The notes: generated by a model not told the origin, from the letters alone. A stretch of 64,000 bases of DNA from Gemmiger gallinarum (GCF_014982805.1 NZ_JADCKC010000003.1:558001-622000), one strand, 5' to 3'. Shown: positions 16,529 to 25,695, numbered from the stretch's first letter. A program made the numbers and translations.

Positions 16529-17356
16529 TTACAGGGCGCAGGGGGTAAAGCCGTCCTTGCCCAGCACCAGGACCTTGTCATAGCCCAGGGCCTTGAGGCC
16601 GGCGGCAGCCTGCTCATAGCCTGCGGTCAGGGCGTTGGCGGAGTGAGCGTCGGCGGTGATGATCACGTTGCCGCTCAGTGCCAGCCAGTCCTTCAGAATG
16701 GCATCGGAGGGGAAGAATTCATCCCGGAAGCCGCGGTGCACCGCGCTGGTGTTGACTTCCAGCACACAGCGGTTGCGTGCCGCCACAGCCAGGGCGTCTG
16801 CCGCTGCCTTTTTGTAGCGGGGGTCGTTCTCGTCAAAGAACTTGCCGTCGCCGTTGATCTTTTTGATGAGGTCGAAGTGGCCCAGAATGGTGGGGTGCTT
16901 TTCCGCCACCTTGGCCACGTTGGCAAAGTAGGCTTCCGCCACTGCCAGTCCGTCGCCGTCAAAGTCGTCGCGGATGCAGGCGGCCAGGTCGGACTCGCGC
17001 CAGTCGATCTCATAGTATTTGCCGGTCTTGGGGCCCCGGACATAGTGGGTGGAGCCGATCCAGTAATCGTATTTCGACGGATCATCGTCGGAATACAGAT
17101 CCCATTCCAGCCCGTAGAGAATATCCATCTTGCCCTGGTATTGCTTTTTCAGCCGGGCAGCCTCGCCCTTGTACTGGGCGGTGCGGGCCGGGCTCATGCA
17201 GTATTCCAGATCGCACGGGGTGTGGCTGTGGCCCGAGAAGCCCAGGGTCTTCATCCCTGCGCGCCAGGCGGTGACCGCCAGTTCGTCCATTGTGTTTTTG
17301 CCGTCACACAGCTTGGTGTGGACATGTACCGAGCTGAGCATGTATTCGCCTGCCAT
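16529..17356 (-). CDS. hisK: PHP-domain histidinol phosphatase
   Basis: A 275-residue metal-dependent phosphatase that turns histidinol phosphate into histidinol. It has the PHP motifs HVHTKLCDGKNT (first metal pair), GFSGHSHTP, GLEWDL with the acidic ligand, a late GHFDLIKK histidine, and TADAHSA. The length fits HisK/HisJ of Firmicutes. It is the last gene of the histidine operon, and its ATG overlaps the hisIE stop by one base (TAATG), which settles its role over other PHP phosphatases. Confidence 0.9.
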   Translation of the reverse strand: MAGEYMLSSVHVHTKLCDGKNTMDELAVTAWRAGMKTLGFSGHSHTPCDLEYCMSPARTAQYKGEAARLKKQYQGKMDILYGLEWDLYSDDDPSKYDYWIGSTHYVRGPKTGKYYEIDWRESDLAACIRDDFDGDGLAVAEAYFANVAKVAEKHPTILGHFDLIKKINGDGKFFDENDPRYKKAAADALAVAARNRCVLEVNTSAVHRGFRDEFFPSDAILKDWLALSGNVIITADAHSANALTAGYEQAAAGLKALGYDKVLVLGKDGFTPCAL

Positions 17357-18012
17357 TACTGCATCCTCTCCTGCTTTACTTTATGGTCGATCACATGACG
17401 TTTTTCCAGTTCTTTGGTGATATCCTCCACCGAGATGCCCAGTTCGATCATCAAAACCATCACATGGTAGGCAAGGTCGCTGATCTCATAGATCGTCTCT
17501 TCCCTGTCCTTTTTTGCCCCGGCAATGATGACCTCGGTGCTTTCCTCGCCCACCTTTTTCAGGATCTTCTCGATGCCTTTGTCAAAGAGGTAGGTGGTGT
17601 AGCTGCCCTCCTTGGGGTCGGTCTTGCGGCCCTCGATGAGCTCATACAGCCCCTGCCAGGTGAACTGCTTCAGTTCCTCCGACACGTAGACCGGGTTGAA
17701 GAAGCAGCTCTCGGCGCCGGTATGGCAGGCCGGGCCGGACTTGACCACGTCCACCACCAGGGCGTCCTTGTCGCAGTCGGCGGTGATAGACACCACACGC
17801 TGCACGTTGCCGGAGGTCTCCCCCTTGCGCCAGATCTCCTGACGGCTGCGGCTGTAAAAGACGGTGCGCCCTTCCGCAATGGTGAGGGCCAGGGTCTCGG
17901 CATTCATGTAGGCGAGGGTCAGGACCTCGCGGGAATAATGGTCCTGAACGATAACGGGGATCAGCCCGTTGGCGTCAAACTTGAGGGTTTTCTCGGTGTC
18001 AGGATATTGCAT
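17356..18012 (-). CDS. hisIE: Bifunctional phosphoribosyl-AMP cyclohydrolase / phosphoribosyl-ATP pyrophosphatase
   Basis: A 218-residue two-domain enzyme. The HisI half has [29 protein letters not shown] and the zinc-site segment DCDKDALVV...GPACHTG. The HisE half has [28 protein letters not shown] and [12 protein letters not shown]. They catalyse the second and third steps of histidine synthesis. I chose ATG 18010-18012 because GGAG lies eight bases before it; an in-frame ATG at 18061-18063 has no site and adds 17 unusual residues. Confidence 0.93.
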   Translation of the reverse strand: MQYPDTEKTLKFDANGLIPVIVQDHYSREVLTLAYMNAETLALTIAEGRTVFYSRSRQEIWRKGETSGNVQRVVSITADCDKDALVVDVVKSGPACHTGAESCFFNPVYVSEELKQFTWQGLYELIEGRKTDPKEGSYTTYLFDKGIEKILKKVGEESTEVIIAGAKKDREETIYEISDLAYHVMVLMIELGISVEDITKELEKRHVIDHKVKQERMQ

Positions 18013-18100
18013 AGTTTTCGCTCCAGTCATGTGATACATATAGTTTACCTTGCCTTGCGTCATTTTGCAAGGTATAAAAGCACGGGGCGCGCGGCGGCCC

Positions 18101-18859
18101 TTACAGCCGCATTTCCACGCCGTTTTGCCGCAGATATTGTTTCAGGTCCCGGATATCCACCTGCCGGGTGTGGAAGATGCTGGCTGCCAGCCCCGCATCC
18201 ACGGCAGGATGCTCCAAAAACAGAGTCTTGAAGTCCTCCATGCAGCCCGCGCCGCCGGAGGCAATGATGGGTACGGCGCAGCGCTTTGCCACCGCGTCCA
18301 GCAGTTCCAGGTCAAAGCCGTTCTTGACGCCGTCGGTGTCGATGGAGTTGACCACCAGTTCCCCGGCGCCGTTTTTCACGCCCCGCTCCAGCCAGTCCAG
18401 GGCATCGATGCCGGTATTTTCCCGGCCGCCCTTGGCGAACAGCATGAATTTGCCGTCCACCCGCTTGATGTCCGCCGACAGCACCACACACTGGTCGCCG
18501 TATTTCTGGGCGGCCGCCGGGATGATGTCGGGGTTGGCGATGGCCCCCGAGTTGACACTGACCTTGTCGGCGCCGCACTTGAGCACCCGGTCAAAGTCCT
18601 CCAGGGTGCGGATACCGCCGCCCACCGTCAGGGGAATGAAAATCTCCGACGCCACCCGGCGCAGGATATCGGTAAAGAGGGTGCGGCCCTCCACGCTGGC
18701 GGTGATGTCGTAAAAGACCAGCTCGTCCGCCCCCGACTGGTTGTACCAGCGGGCCATCTCCACGGGGTCGGCCATATCTTTCAGCCCTTCAAAGTTGACG
18801 CCCTTGACCACGCGGCCGTCCTTGACATCCAGACAGGGAATGATGCGTTTGGTAATCAT
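18101..18859 (-). CDS. hisF: Imidazole glycerol phosphate synthase, cyclase subunit
   Basis: A 252-residue TIM barrel. The N-terminal [18 protein letters not shown] carries the catalytic aspartate, [11 protein letters not shown] and ASGGAG are the two phosphate loops, and NSIDTDG carries the second catalytic Asp. It works with HisH to make IGP and AICAR. Ribosome site AGGAGGG; it starts 18 bases after hisA. Confidence 0.96.
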   Translation of the reverse strand: MITKRIIPCLDVKDGRVVKGVNFEGLKDMADPVEMARWYNQSGADELVFYDITASVEGRTLFTDILRRVASEIFIPLTVGGGIRTLEDFDRVLKCGADKVSVNSGAIANPDIIPAAAQKYGDQCVVLSADIKRVDGKFMLFAKGGRENTGIDALDWLERGVKNGAGELVVNSIDTDGVKNGFDLELLDAVAKRCAVPIIASGGAGCMEDFKTLFLEHPAVDAGLAASIFHTRQVDIRDLKQYLRQNGVEMRL

Positions 18860-18877
18860 AAAAGTCCCCTCCTTCTC

Positions 18878-19591
18878 TCAGTCGAAACGGCGCACGGCCT
18901 CGGCCAGGTCGATGGCACCGGTGTAGACCGATTTGCCCAGAATGGCGGCGTGGCAGCCCATGGCCTGCAGGGTATCCAGTTCCTCCATTTTGGCGATGCC
19001 GCCGGAGGCAGTGATCTCCAGCCCGGGGATGGTGAGCAGTTCCCGGTAGAGGTCCATATTGGTCCCCTGCATGGTGCCGTCCCGGGAGATATCGGTGGCG
19101 ATGACCGCTTTGACCCCTGCTTCGGCCAGGCGGCGGCAGAAGGCCACCCCCGGCTCGGGGGTGACTTCCTTCCAGCCCGCCACGGCCACCAGGCCGTCCT
19201 TCATGTCCACGCCCACAGCGATCCTGTCGCCGTACTTTTGGGCCATGCGGGCGGTGAAATCAAAGTCCCGCACCGCCACGGTGCCGAGAATACAGCGGGA
19301 GACGCCCAGGTCCAGATAGCGGCGGATGCGCTCCTCGTCCCGGATGCCGCCGCCCACCTCAATGTAGAGGTCGCTCTCGGCAGCGATGCGGGCGATGGCG
19401 GGCAGGTTGGCGGTGGTGTCGTCCTTGGCGCCGTCCAGGTCCACCACGTGGAGGTATTTCGCCCCCGCGGCGGCGAAGGCACGGGCCTGATCGGCGGGGG
19501 CGGGGTTATAGACGGTCATCTGGTCGTAGTCGCCCTGATAGAGCCGCACGGCCTGTCCGCCGCGCAGGTCAATGGCAGGAAACAGTTTCAT
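18878..19591 (-). CDS. hisA: Phosphoribosylformimino-AICAR ribotide isomerase
   Basis: A 237-residue TIM barrel related to HisF: FPAIDLRGGQAVRLYQGDY at the start, VDLDGAK, VGGGIRDEERIRRYL, TDISRDGTMQG and SGGIAK. It catalyses the fourth committed step. AAGGAGG precedes the ATG at 19589-19591; the longer upstream frame overlaps hisH and is rejected. It starts 13 bases after hisH. Confidence 0.95.
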   Translation of the reverse strand: MKLFPAIDLRGGQAVRLYQGDYDQMTVYNPAPADQARAFAAAGAKYLHVVDLDGAKDDTTANLPAIARIAAESDLYIEVGGGIRDEERIRRYLDLGVSRCILGTVAVRDFDFTARMAQKYGDRIAVGVDMKDGLVAVAGWKEVTPEPGVAFCRRLAEAGVKAVIATDISRDGTMQGTNMDLYRELLTIPGLEITASGGIAKMEELDTLQAMGCHAAILGKSVYTGAIDLAEAVRRFD

Positions 19592-19604
19592 GGTTTGCCC
19601 CTCC

Positions 19605-20222
19605 TTACAGTTCAGCGAAGGCCCGCAGCAAACGCAGGCCGGTGTCGCCGGATTTTTCGGGGTGGAACTGGGTGCCGTAGACATGGCCGCTGCGCACAGC
19701 GCCAGTCACCGGGATGCTGTACTCGCTGGTGACAAGGGTGCTGGCGGCGCAGTCCTTGGCGTAGAAGCTGTGGACATAGTAAACGTACTCCCCGTTTTTC
19801 ACGTAGCGGAAGAGGGGGTCGTCCTCCCGGCCGGGCACGATATCCATGGCATTCCAGCCGATGTGAGGCACCTTGAGGGCGGGGTCGGCCAGATCATCCG
19901 CCAGAGGGCAGACCTTGCCCGGCACCAGCCCCAGACCGGCATGGCGGCCGTACTCGTAGCTTTCCTCAAAGAGAAGCTGCATGCCCAGGCAGATGCCCAA
20001 TAACGGCTTTTGGGCGGCTTCCGCCTTGATGACGGGCACCAGCCCCGTGTCGGTAAGTTTCTGCATGGCGTCGCCGAAGGCTCCCACCCCCGGCAGGATG
20101 ATATGGGATGCGGCGCGCAGCCGGTCGGCGTCCCGGGTGACCTCGGTCTCAATGCCCAGGCTCTTCAGGCTGGAGGCCAGGCTGAACAGGTTGCCCACCC
20201 CGTAATCCACAATGGCGATCAT
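19605..20222 (-). CDS. hisH: Imidazole glycerol phosphate synthase, glutamine amidotransferase subunit
   Basis: A 205-residue class I glutaminase: IVDYGVGNLFSL at the N-terminus, the nucleophile in GICLGMQLLFE, and the His-Glu pair in TQFHPEKSG. It delivers ammonia to HisF. It starts 24 bases after hisC and ends 13 bases before hisA, so it is fully within the operon. Confidence 0.96.
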   Translation of the reverse strand: MIAIVDYGVGNLFSLASSLKSLGIETEVTRDADRLRAASHIILPGVGAFGDAMQKLTDTGLVPVIKAEAAQKPLLGICLGMQLLFEESYEYGRHAGLGLVPGKVCPLADDLADPALKVPHIGWNAMDIVPGREDDPLFRYVKNGEYVYYVHSFYAKDCAASTLVTSEYSIPVTGAVRSGHVYGTQFHPEKSGDTGLRLLRAFAEL

Positions 20223-20246
20223 CTTGGTTCCCCCTCTTGTATGATT

Positions 20247-21308
20247 TCAGCGCAGGATGTGGTTCAGTTCCTGCAAAAAGCGCTCCATCTGTTCCGGCGT
20301 GCCGATGGTGATGCGCAGCCAGCTGTCGATGCGCGGGGCGGAAAAATACCGGATGAGTACCCCCCGCTCCCGCAATGCCTCAAAAATCTCCTTGGCCGGT
20401 TTGGCGGCGGGTCTGGCAAACAGGAAGTTGGTGGCCGAATCCAGCACGGTGAAGCCCCGCCGGCGCAGGGCGTCGGTGGTCTCCTGCCGGGTGCGGCAGA
20501 TCTTTGCCACCGTATCCCGGAAATAGGCGTCGTCCTGCATGGCGGCGGTGCCGGCGGCCTGGTTCAGCGAGCTGATGTTATAGGGACTGTAGCTGAACTT
20601 GATGCGGTTCATGTCCGCGATGAGGGCGGGCTGTGCCGCGCAGAAGCCCAGCCGGGCGCCCGCCATGCTGCGGGACTTGGAGAAGGTGCGCACCACAATG
20701 AGGTTGTCATATTTGGGCACCAGGGGCAGGCAGGAGGCTCCCTCCCCCGCAAAGTCCACGTAGGCCTCGTCCACGATGACAATGTGGTCGGGATTGCGGC
20801 GGATGACCTCCTCGATTTCCGCCACCGGAGCCAGCAGGCTGGTGGGGGCGTTGGGGTTGGCGATGACGATGGTCTCTCCCAGCCCGTAATAGGCAGTCAG
20901 GTCCAGGGTAAAGTCCTCCCGCACCGGCAGGATGTGGGCGGGCACCCCCAAAAGCTGGCAGAGCACCGGGTAAAAGCTGTAAGTAATATCCGCAAAGGCC
21001 AGGGGCGTCTGTCCGTCGCAGAAGGCCCGGATGGCCAGCAGCAGGTTTTCATCGCTGCCGTTGCCGCACAGGATATGGTCGGCGGGCAGCCCCACCTGCC
21101 GGGCAATGGCGTTGCACAGGTCGGCCTCGGTCAGGTCACAGTAGAGGCGCAGCCCGGATACCACTCCCGCCACCGCATCGGCCACCGCCGGGGAGGGCGG
21201 ATAGGGGTTCTCGTTGGCGTTGAGCTTGACCAGATCGGGCATCTTGCGCTGCTCGCCGGGGGTGTAGGGCTCCAGCGCCGCCAGGGTAGGAGTAAAATAA
21301 CGGCTCAT
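20247..21308 (-). CDS. hisC: Histidinol-phosphate aminotransferase
   Basis: A 353-residue fold-type I PLP enzyme: LNANENPYPPSP near the N-terminus, CGNGSDEN, VDEAYVDFAGE, and RTFSKSRSMAGARLGF with the PLP lysine. It transaminates imidazole-acetol phosphate. The start at 21306-21308 follows AGGAAGAAGG; an upstream extension overlaps the acetyltransferase gene. In most operons hisB is next, but here hisC is followed directly by hisH. Confidence 0.94.
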   Translation of the reverse strand: MSRYFTPTLAALEPYTPGEQRKMPDLVKLNANENPYPPSPAVADAVAGVVSGLRLYCDLTEADLCNAIARQVGLPADHILCGNGSDENLLLAIRAFCDGQTPLAFADITYSFYPVLCQLLGVPAHILPVREDFTLDLTAYYGLGETIVIANPNAPTSLLAPVAEIEEVIRRNPDHIVIVDEAYVDFAGEGASCLPLVPKYDNLIVVRTFSKSRSMAGARLGFCAAQPALIADMNRIKFSYSPYNISSLNQAAGTAAMQDDAYFRDTVAKICRTRQETTDALRRRGFTVLDSATNFLFARPAAKPAKEIFEALRERGVLIRYFSAPRIDSWLRITIGTPEQMERFLQELNHILR

Positions 21309-21339
21309 GGCAGATTGCCTTCTTCCTGATTGAAATATG

Positions 21340-21924
21340 TCAGTGGTTTTTGCGCACCACGCGGCAGGGATTGCCGCAGGCCACGGTATCGGAGGGGATA
21401 TCCTTTGTGACCACGCTGCCCGCGCCAATGACCACATTGTCTCCGATGGTCACCCCGGGCAGAAGAATGGCCCCGCCCCCGATCCAGACGTTGTTCCCGA
21501 TGGTGACCGGGGCGGTCTGGGTCTTGCAGAAGGCAAAGGAGCCGTCGGCCCGGGGCTCGCCGAAGCGGTCTTTTGCGTTGGTGGGGTGAAAGGCGGTGTA
21601 GATCTGGACGTTGGGCGCGATGAGGGCGTTATCCCCGATGGTGATGCGGTTGTCGTCCAGAAAGGTGCAGTTCATGTTGACTTCGCAGTTGTTGCCGAAA
21701 TGGATGTTGACGCCGTAGTCCACATAAAAGGGAGCGGTGATCCAGAGGTTTTTGCCCCGGCTGCCCAGCAGTTCATTGAGGATGCGGTCCTTGGTCCCGG
21801 CATCCGCCGAGTCGGTGCGGTTATAGTCCCGGGCCAGGTCCTTGGCCTTGTGCCACAGGGCCAGCAGTTCGGGGTCGCCGCAGTCGTACAGTTCCCCGGC
21901 AAGCATCTTTTCTTTTTCGGTCAT
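21340..21924 (-). CDS. Maltose/galactoside-type sugar O-acetyltransferase in the his operon
   Basis: A 194-residue left-handed beta-helix acetyltransferase. The N-terminal EKMLAGELYDCGDPELLALWHKAKDLARDYN is the Mac domain. Hexapeptide repeats follow (NNCEVNMNC, ITIGDNALIAPNVQIYTAFHPTN with the catalytic His, VTIGNNVWIGGGAIL, VTIGDNVVIGAGSVVTKD). AAAGGAA precedes the ATG. It has no known histidine step and sits between the small FakA-like gene and hisC, 22 and 31 bases from its neighbours. Why it is here is unknown. Confidence 0.9.
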   Translation of the reverse strand: MTEKEKMLAGELYDCGDPELLALWHKAKDLARDYNRTDSADAGTKDRILNELLGSRGKNLWITAPFYVDYGVNIHFGNNCEVNMNCTFLDDNRITIGDNALIAPNVQIYTAFHPTNAKDRFGEPRADGSFAFCKTQTAPVTIGNNVWIGGGAILLPGVTIGDNVVIGAGSVVTKDIPSDTVACGNPCRVVRKNH

Positions 21925-21946
21925 GGGTATTCCTTTCCGGGCGGGT

Positions 21947-22195
21947 TCAGCCCTTGAGCCCCCGGGCCTGGCGGTCCATATCCTCCACCACAATGTCGAA
22001 GATCTCCCCCAGGGAGGCGCAGTATTCCAGCACCAGCCAGGGCTCATTGGTATGGTAGTGCAGTTTGATGAGGTCCTCATCCCCCACCACCAGCAGGCAG
22101 TCGCCCTTGAAGCGGCTCATGATCTGGTCGTGGATCTCGTCCTCATCCAGGTCGTGCCCCTCGATGAGCAGCTGGGTATCGTAGCGGTAATCCAT
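21947..22195 (-). CDS. Small protein resembling the C-terminal part of FakA/DAK-type kinases
   Basis: An 82-residue acidic protein. The stretch LIKLHYHTNEPWLVLEYCASLGEIFDIVVEDMD resembles the VKVHVHTDxPGxVLxYALxxGxL segment near the C-terminus of FakA/YloV fatty-acid kinase proteins. The kinase and DegV-binding parts are absent, so it is a stand-alone domain. GAGGAGG, lying inside the end of hisD, supports the ATG at 22193-22195, one base from the hisD stop. The family match is moderate and the function is unknown. Confidence 0.7.
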   Translation of the reverse strand: MDYRYDTQLLIEGHDLDEDEIHDQIMSRFKGDCLLVVGDEDLIKLHYHTNEPWLVLEYCASLGEIFDIVVEDMDRQARGLKG

Positions 22196-22196
22196 G

Positions 22197-23480
22197 TCAG
22201 TTGTCCTCCTCAAAGCGGATGGTCACGCTCTTGGCGTGAGCGTGCAGGCCCTCGTGCTCGGCAAAGTCGGCGATGCGGCCCTGTACCTTGCCCAGAGCGT
22301 CCCGGGTGTAATAGATGAAGCTGGACTTCTTGACAAAGTCGTCCACCCCCAGCGGGCTGGAAAACCGCGCCGTGCCGCTGGTGGGCAGGGTGTGGTTGGG
22401 CCCGGCGAAGTAGTCGCCCAGTGCTTCCGGCACGTTGCGGCCCATAAAGATGCTGCCCGCGTTCTTGATGCGGCCCAGCACCGCGAAAGGATCGTCCAGG
22501 CAGACTTCCAGATGTTCCGGTGCGATGATGTTGGCTGCGTCGATGGCACGGTCCAGGTCGGCGGCCACCACGATCTTGCCGTTGGTGTCCACGCTCTCCC
22601 GGGCGATGGCGGCCCGGGGCAGCTGGGGGATCTGCACTTCCAGCTCCGCCTGCACCGCCTTGGCCAGCTCCATGCTGTCGGTGACGAGAACCGGGCTGGC
22701 CAACTTGTCATGCTCGGCCTGGCTGAGCAGGTCGGCGGCCACCCAGGCGGGGTTGCTCTTGCCGTCGGCCAGAACCAGAATTTCCGACGGCCCGGCGATC
22801 ATGTCAATGCCCACCTTGCCGAAGACCTTGCGCTTGGCGGTGGCCACGTAGATGTTGCCGGGGCCGACGATCTTGTCCACGGCGGGGATGCTCTCGGTGC
22901 CGTAGGCCAGGGCAGCCACGGCCTGAGCGCCGCCGGTCTTGAAGATCTTGTCAATGCCCGCCGTCACCGCTGCGGCCAGAATGGCGGGGTTGACCTTGCC
23001 GTCTTTGCCCGCCGGGGTGGTCATGACGATCTCGGACACGCCCGCCACCTTGGCGGGGATGACATCCATGAGCACGGTGGAGGGATAGGCCGCCGTGCCG
23101 CCGGGGACGTAGACGCCCGCTTTCTCGATGGGGGTGTATTTCTGGCCCAGGGTGATGCCGGGGCCCCGCTCCAGCATGAAGTCCTTGTGCACCTGCTGAC
23201 GATGGAAGGCCCGGATGTTGTCGGCGGCCATCTCCAGCGTCTTGAGGAAGTCCGGCTCCATGGCGGCAAAGGCCTCGTCGATCTCCTGCTGGCTGACCCG
23301 CAGATCGTCGATTTTCGCATGGTCGAACTTGAGGGCGTATTCTTTCAGGGCTTCATCTCCCCGGGCGCGGACATCGGCGATGATGGCGTCCACGGTGGCT
23401 TCCACGTCGGCCTCGGCGCGGATATCCCGATTGAGGATCTCCTCCGGCTTGAGGGCGTCAAATTCAAAAATACGGATCAT
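22197..23480 (-). CDS. hisD: Histidinol dehydrogenase
   Basis: A 427-residue zinc enzyme performing the last two oxidations to histidine. It shows [56 protein letters not shown] with the zinc-site Gln/His, and [10 protein letters not shown], all canonical. Its ATG overlaps the stop of the hisZ-hisG fusion (ATGA), so translation is coupled. Length is standard. Confidence 0.97.
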   Translation of the reverse strand: MIRIFEFDALKPEEILNRDIRAEADVEATVDAIIADVRARGDEALKEYALKFDHAKIDDLRVSQQEIDEAFAAMEPDFLKTLEMAADNIRAFHRQQVHKDFMLERGPGITLGQKYTPIEKAGVYVPGGTAAYPSTVLMDVIPAKVAGVSEIVMTTPAGKDGKVNPAILAAAVTAGIDKIFKTGGAQAVAALAYGTESIPAVDKIVGPGNIYVATAKRKVFGKVGIDMIAGPSEILVLADGKSNPAWVAADLLSQAEHDKLASPVLVTDSMELAKAVQAELEVQIPQLPRAAIARESVDTNGKIVVAADLDRAIDAANIIAPEHLEVCLDDPFAVLGRIKNAGSIFMGRNVPEALGDYFAGPNHTLPTSGTARFSSPLGVDDFVKKSSFIYYTRDALGKVQGRIADFAEHEGLHAHAKSVTIRFEEDN

Positions 23481-25060
23481 TGTTCCAGTGCCTCCTTCAT
23501 GCTGCCCAGCAGAGCGTCGATGGCCGCCCGCTTGAACTGATAGCTCGCCTTGTTGGCGATGAACCGCGCCGAGATGGGCATGAATTCCTCCAGCACGGCA
23601 AGATCGTTTTCTTTCAGGGTGGTTCCGGTCTCCACAATATCCACAATAACATCGGACAGGCCCAGAATGGGGGCCAGCTCGATGGAGCCGTTGAGCTTGA
23701 TGATGTCGATGTCCCGGCCGGTCTGCTCATAGTGGGCCCGGGCGATGTTGACAAACTTGGTGGCCACCCGCAGGGCCCGGCTCTCGTCGTCGGTGAAGTT
23801 CTTGGGTCCTGCCACGCACATGCGGCAGCGGCCCATGCCGGTGTCCATGAGCTCATAGACATCGGCGCCGCTCTCGGCCAGGATGTCCTTGCCCACAATG
23901 CCCACGTCCGCCGCGCCGTGCTCCACATAGATGGCAACGTCGCTGGGCTTGACCAGGAAGTACCGCACCCGGGCGTCGGGGTTTTCGATGACCAGTTTGC
24001 GGGTGTCGTTGTAGTCACCCGCGCCGTAGCCCGCCCCGGCCAGAAGGGCGTAGGCCTTGTCACCCAGACGGCCTTTGGGCAGGGCGATGTTCAGCCACTG
24101 CTGACCATCGGTCTCCCCTTCCCGCACGGGAGGCAGAGGGGCTTCCAGCCGTTCCAGCTCATCCAGATAGAGGGCAAAGCCCAGGGCGCAGGCCCCCGGA
24201 GTGAACCGGCGGATGAGCAGGTCGTACTGCCCGCCCTTGAGCACCGCCCGGGGAATGCCGGACAGATACCCGCTGAAGACCAGGCCGTTGTAGTATTCCA
24301 TGTCGCCGGCCAGGCTCAGGTCCAGCCGGGCGCCCCGGGCGGCCTCGCCCAGGTCATTCTGCAGGGCGGTGAGCTCATCCAGGGCCTCCCGCTGGCCGGG
24401 GTAGCGGCAGCAGGCCCGAGCGGCGGCGAGAGTCTGGGTAAGAGGGCCGTTCAAGGTCAGCAGTTCCGTGAGAGCGGCGATGCCCTCTTCCGGCAGCCCG
24501 GCCTTCTGGGCGGCCTCCCGCAGACCGTGGGGGTTTTTCTCCTGCAAAAGGGCCAGCAGGGCGGGGCGGTCGGCCTTGGCCGCGCCGATGCCGTCCAAAA
24601 GGGCCGTCACAAAGCCCATGTGGCCCAGCTCCATGACGCCGGGAGCCCCCAGCGCTGCCAGACTCTGGGCCGCCAGACGGACCACCTCTGCCTGTTCTGC
24701 CGAGCCCACCGCGCCCAGGCATTCCAGGCCCATCTGGCTGATCTCGGTGAAGGTGTGGCTTTCCCGGCTGGGACGGCAGACCTGCTCGGTGTAATAGTAC
24801 TTTTTGCAGGTTCCCGGCGCGGGCTGGGCGTTTTTGGCGATGGACAGGGTCACGTCCGGCTTGATGGCCCGCAGCTTGCCGTCCAGATCGGTGAAGGTCA
24901 CCACCTGGGCGTCGGGCAGAAAGCTTTCGTACTGCTGGTAGAGGGCGTACTCCTCAAAGCGGGCCATGCGATATTTGCGGTAGCCCGCCTGCTCATACAG
25001 CACCCGCAGCTGCAATGTGCTGCGCTCCGCCGGGCGAAACGCGGTCAGATCCAGTTCCAT
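23477..25060 (-). CDS. hisZG: HisZ-HisG fusion: ATP phosphoribosyltransferase regulatory and catalytic parts in one chain
   Basis: A 527-residue protein. Residues 1 to about 307 are HisZ, the class II histidyl-tRNA-synthetase-like regulatory subunit: FEEYALYQQYESF, DLDGKLRAIKPDVTLSIA, CKKYYYTEQV, and the late GGQYDLLIRRF. After a short polar linker (PLPPVREGETDGQQ), residues 322-527 are a complete short-form HisG, with IALPKGRLGDKA at the start and the PRPP loop DIVETGTTLKEN. The two are separate proteins in nearly all species. GAGGGG precedes the ATG. It is the first gene of the histidine operon. Confidence 0.93.
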   Translation of the reverse strand: MELDLTAFRPAERSTLQLRVLYEQAGYRKYRMARFEEYALYQQYESFLPDAQVVTFTDLDGKLRAIKPDVTLSIAKNAQPAPGTCKKYYYTEQVCRPSRESHTFTEISQMGLECLGAVGSAEQAEVVRLAAQSLAALGAPGVMELGHMGFVTALLDGIGAAKADRPALLALLQEKNPHGLREAAQKAGLPEEGIAALTELLTLNGPLTQTLAAARACCRYPGQREALDELTALQNDLGEAARGARLDLSLAGDMEYYNGLVFSGYLSGIPRAVLKGGQYDLLIRRFTPGACALGFALYLDELERLEAPLPPVREGETDGQQWLNIALPKGRLGDKAYALLAGAGYGAGDYNDTRKLVIENPDARVRYFLVKPSDVAIYVEHGAADVGIVGKDILAESGADVYELMDTGMGRCRMCVAGPKNFTDDESRALRVATKFVNIARAHYEQTGRDIDIIKLNGSIELAPILGLSDVIVDIVETGTTLKENDLAVLEEFMPISARFIANKASYQFKRAAIDALLGSMKEALEQ

Positions 25061-25133
25061 ATATTTCGATCCCCTCTCTGTGTGTTGCCGTACACCGGCG
25101 GGCCGCACATGCCCGGTTCCCGTGCCGGAAAGA

Positions 25134-25184
25134 ATAAAAAAGCAGGCGCGCTTTGCACCGGTTTGGTACAAAGCTGCGCCTGTT
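25134..25184 (-). terminator. Terminator between the 25195-25638 gene and the histidine operon
   Basis: On the minus strand CAGGCGC-AGCTTTG pairs with CAAAGCG-CGCCTG, followed by CTTTTTTATTC. No convincing promoter lies in the 70 bases between it and the HisZ-HisG start, so it may also act as an attenuator in the his leader. Confidence 0.75.
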
Positions 25185-25194
25185 TGCATGCATC

Positions 25195-25638
25195 TTATCC
25201 CTGGCAGCCAAGGTCGTCCCAATCCGCAAAATCCTCCGGCAAAGCGATCTTTGTCGGGTCTACCTTGCCGTCCACCACCGGGGGCTTTTCGGCATGGCTT
25301 TCCACTGGGTTTGCATTGGGACCGCCGTCCTGAGGCCGCACCGGACGATAGGTCACGGTGGGACGGGCGGCCGGCTGCTCCTGCTCGGGGACCGGTTGGT
25401 CCGGGGCAGGCGTCTCCGCCGGTTGGGCGGGTGCGGGCTGCGGGGCGTCCGGCGTCTGGACCGGAACCTCGGTATCATCGCAGGCAGGCGCGGTTTTCGG
25501 GGCCTCGGCGGCGTCCATGTCAGCCTCCGGGCCCTTGGTATGTTCGTGCTCCTGCTCGCGGCTGCGCAGCCAAAGCAGTGCTGCGCCCGCGGCTGCCGCC
25601 AGAACGACGGCTTTCAGCAAACGATGTTTCCGGGCCAT
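25195..25638 (-). CDS. Small membrane-anchored, proline-rich extracytoplasmic protein
   Basis: A 147-residue protein. A basic start (MARKHRLLK) and one hydrophobic helix (about 9-23) are followed by an acidic, Pro/Ala/Glu-rich tail (roughly 30-105) and an ending VDPTKIALPEDFADWDDLGCQG. It looks like an uncleaved signal anchor with an unstructured outer tail; there is no enzyme motif. AAGGAGG precedes the ATG and a good promoter lies upstream. Function unknown. Confidence 0.75.
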   Translation of the reverse strand: MARKHRLLKAVVLAAAAGAALLWLRSREQEHEHTKGPEADMDAAEAPKTAPACDDTEVPVQTPDAPQPAPAQPAETPAPDQPVPEQEQPAARPTVTYRPVRPQDGGPNANPVESHAEKPPVVDGKVDPTKIALPEDFADWDDLGCQG

Positions 25639-25695
25639 GCCTGTTCCTCCTTTTTGAAAACTTCCCTGAACCCTGAGACGGGCTCTATGACGGTT

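Noticed and set aside
23477-25060. Separate hisZ and hisG genes
   Set aside because: The frame is continuous through the linker, and no ribosome site or start codon is placed before the HisG part at about 24097.
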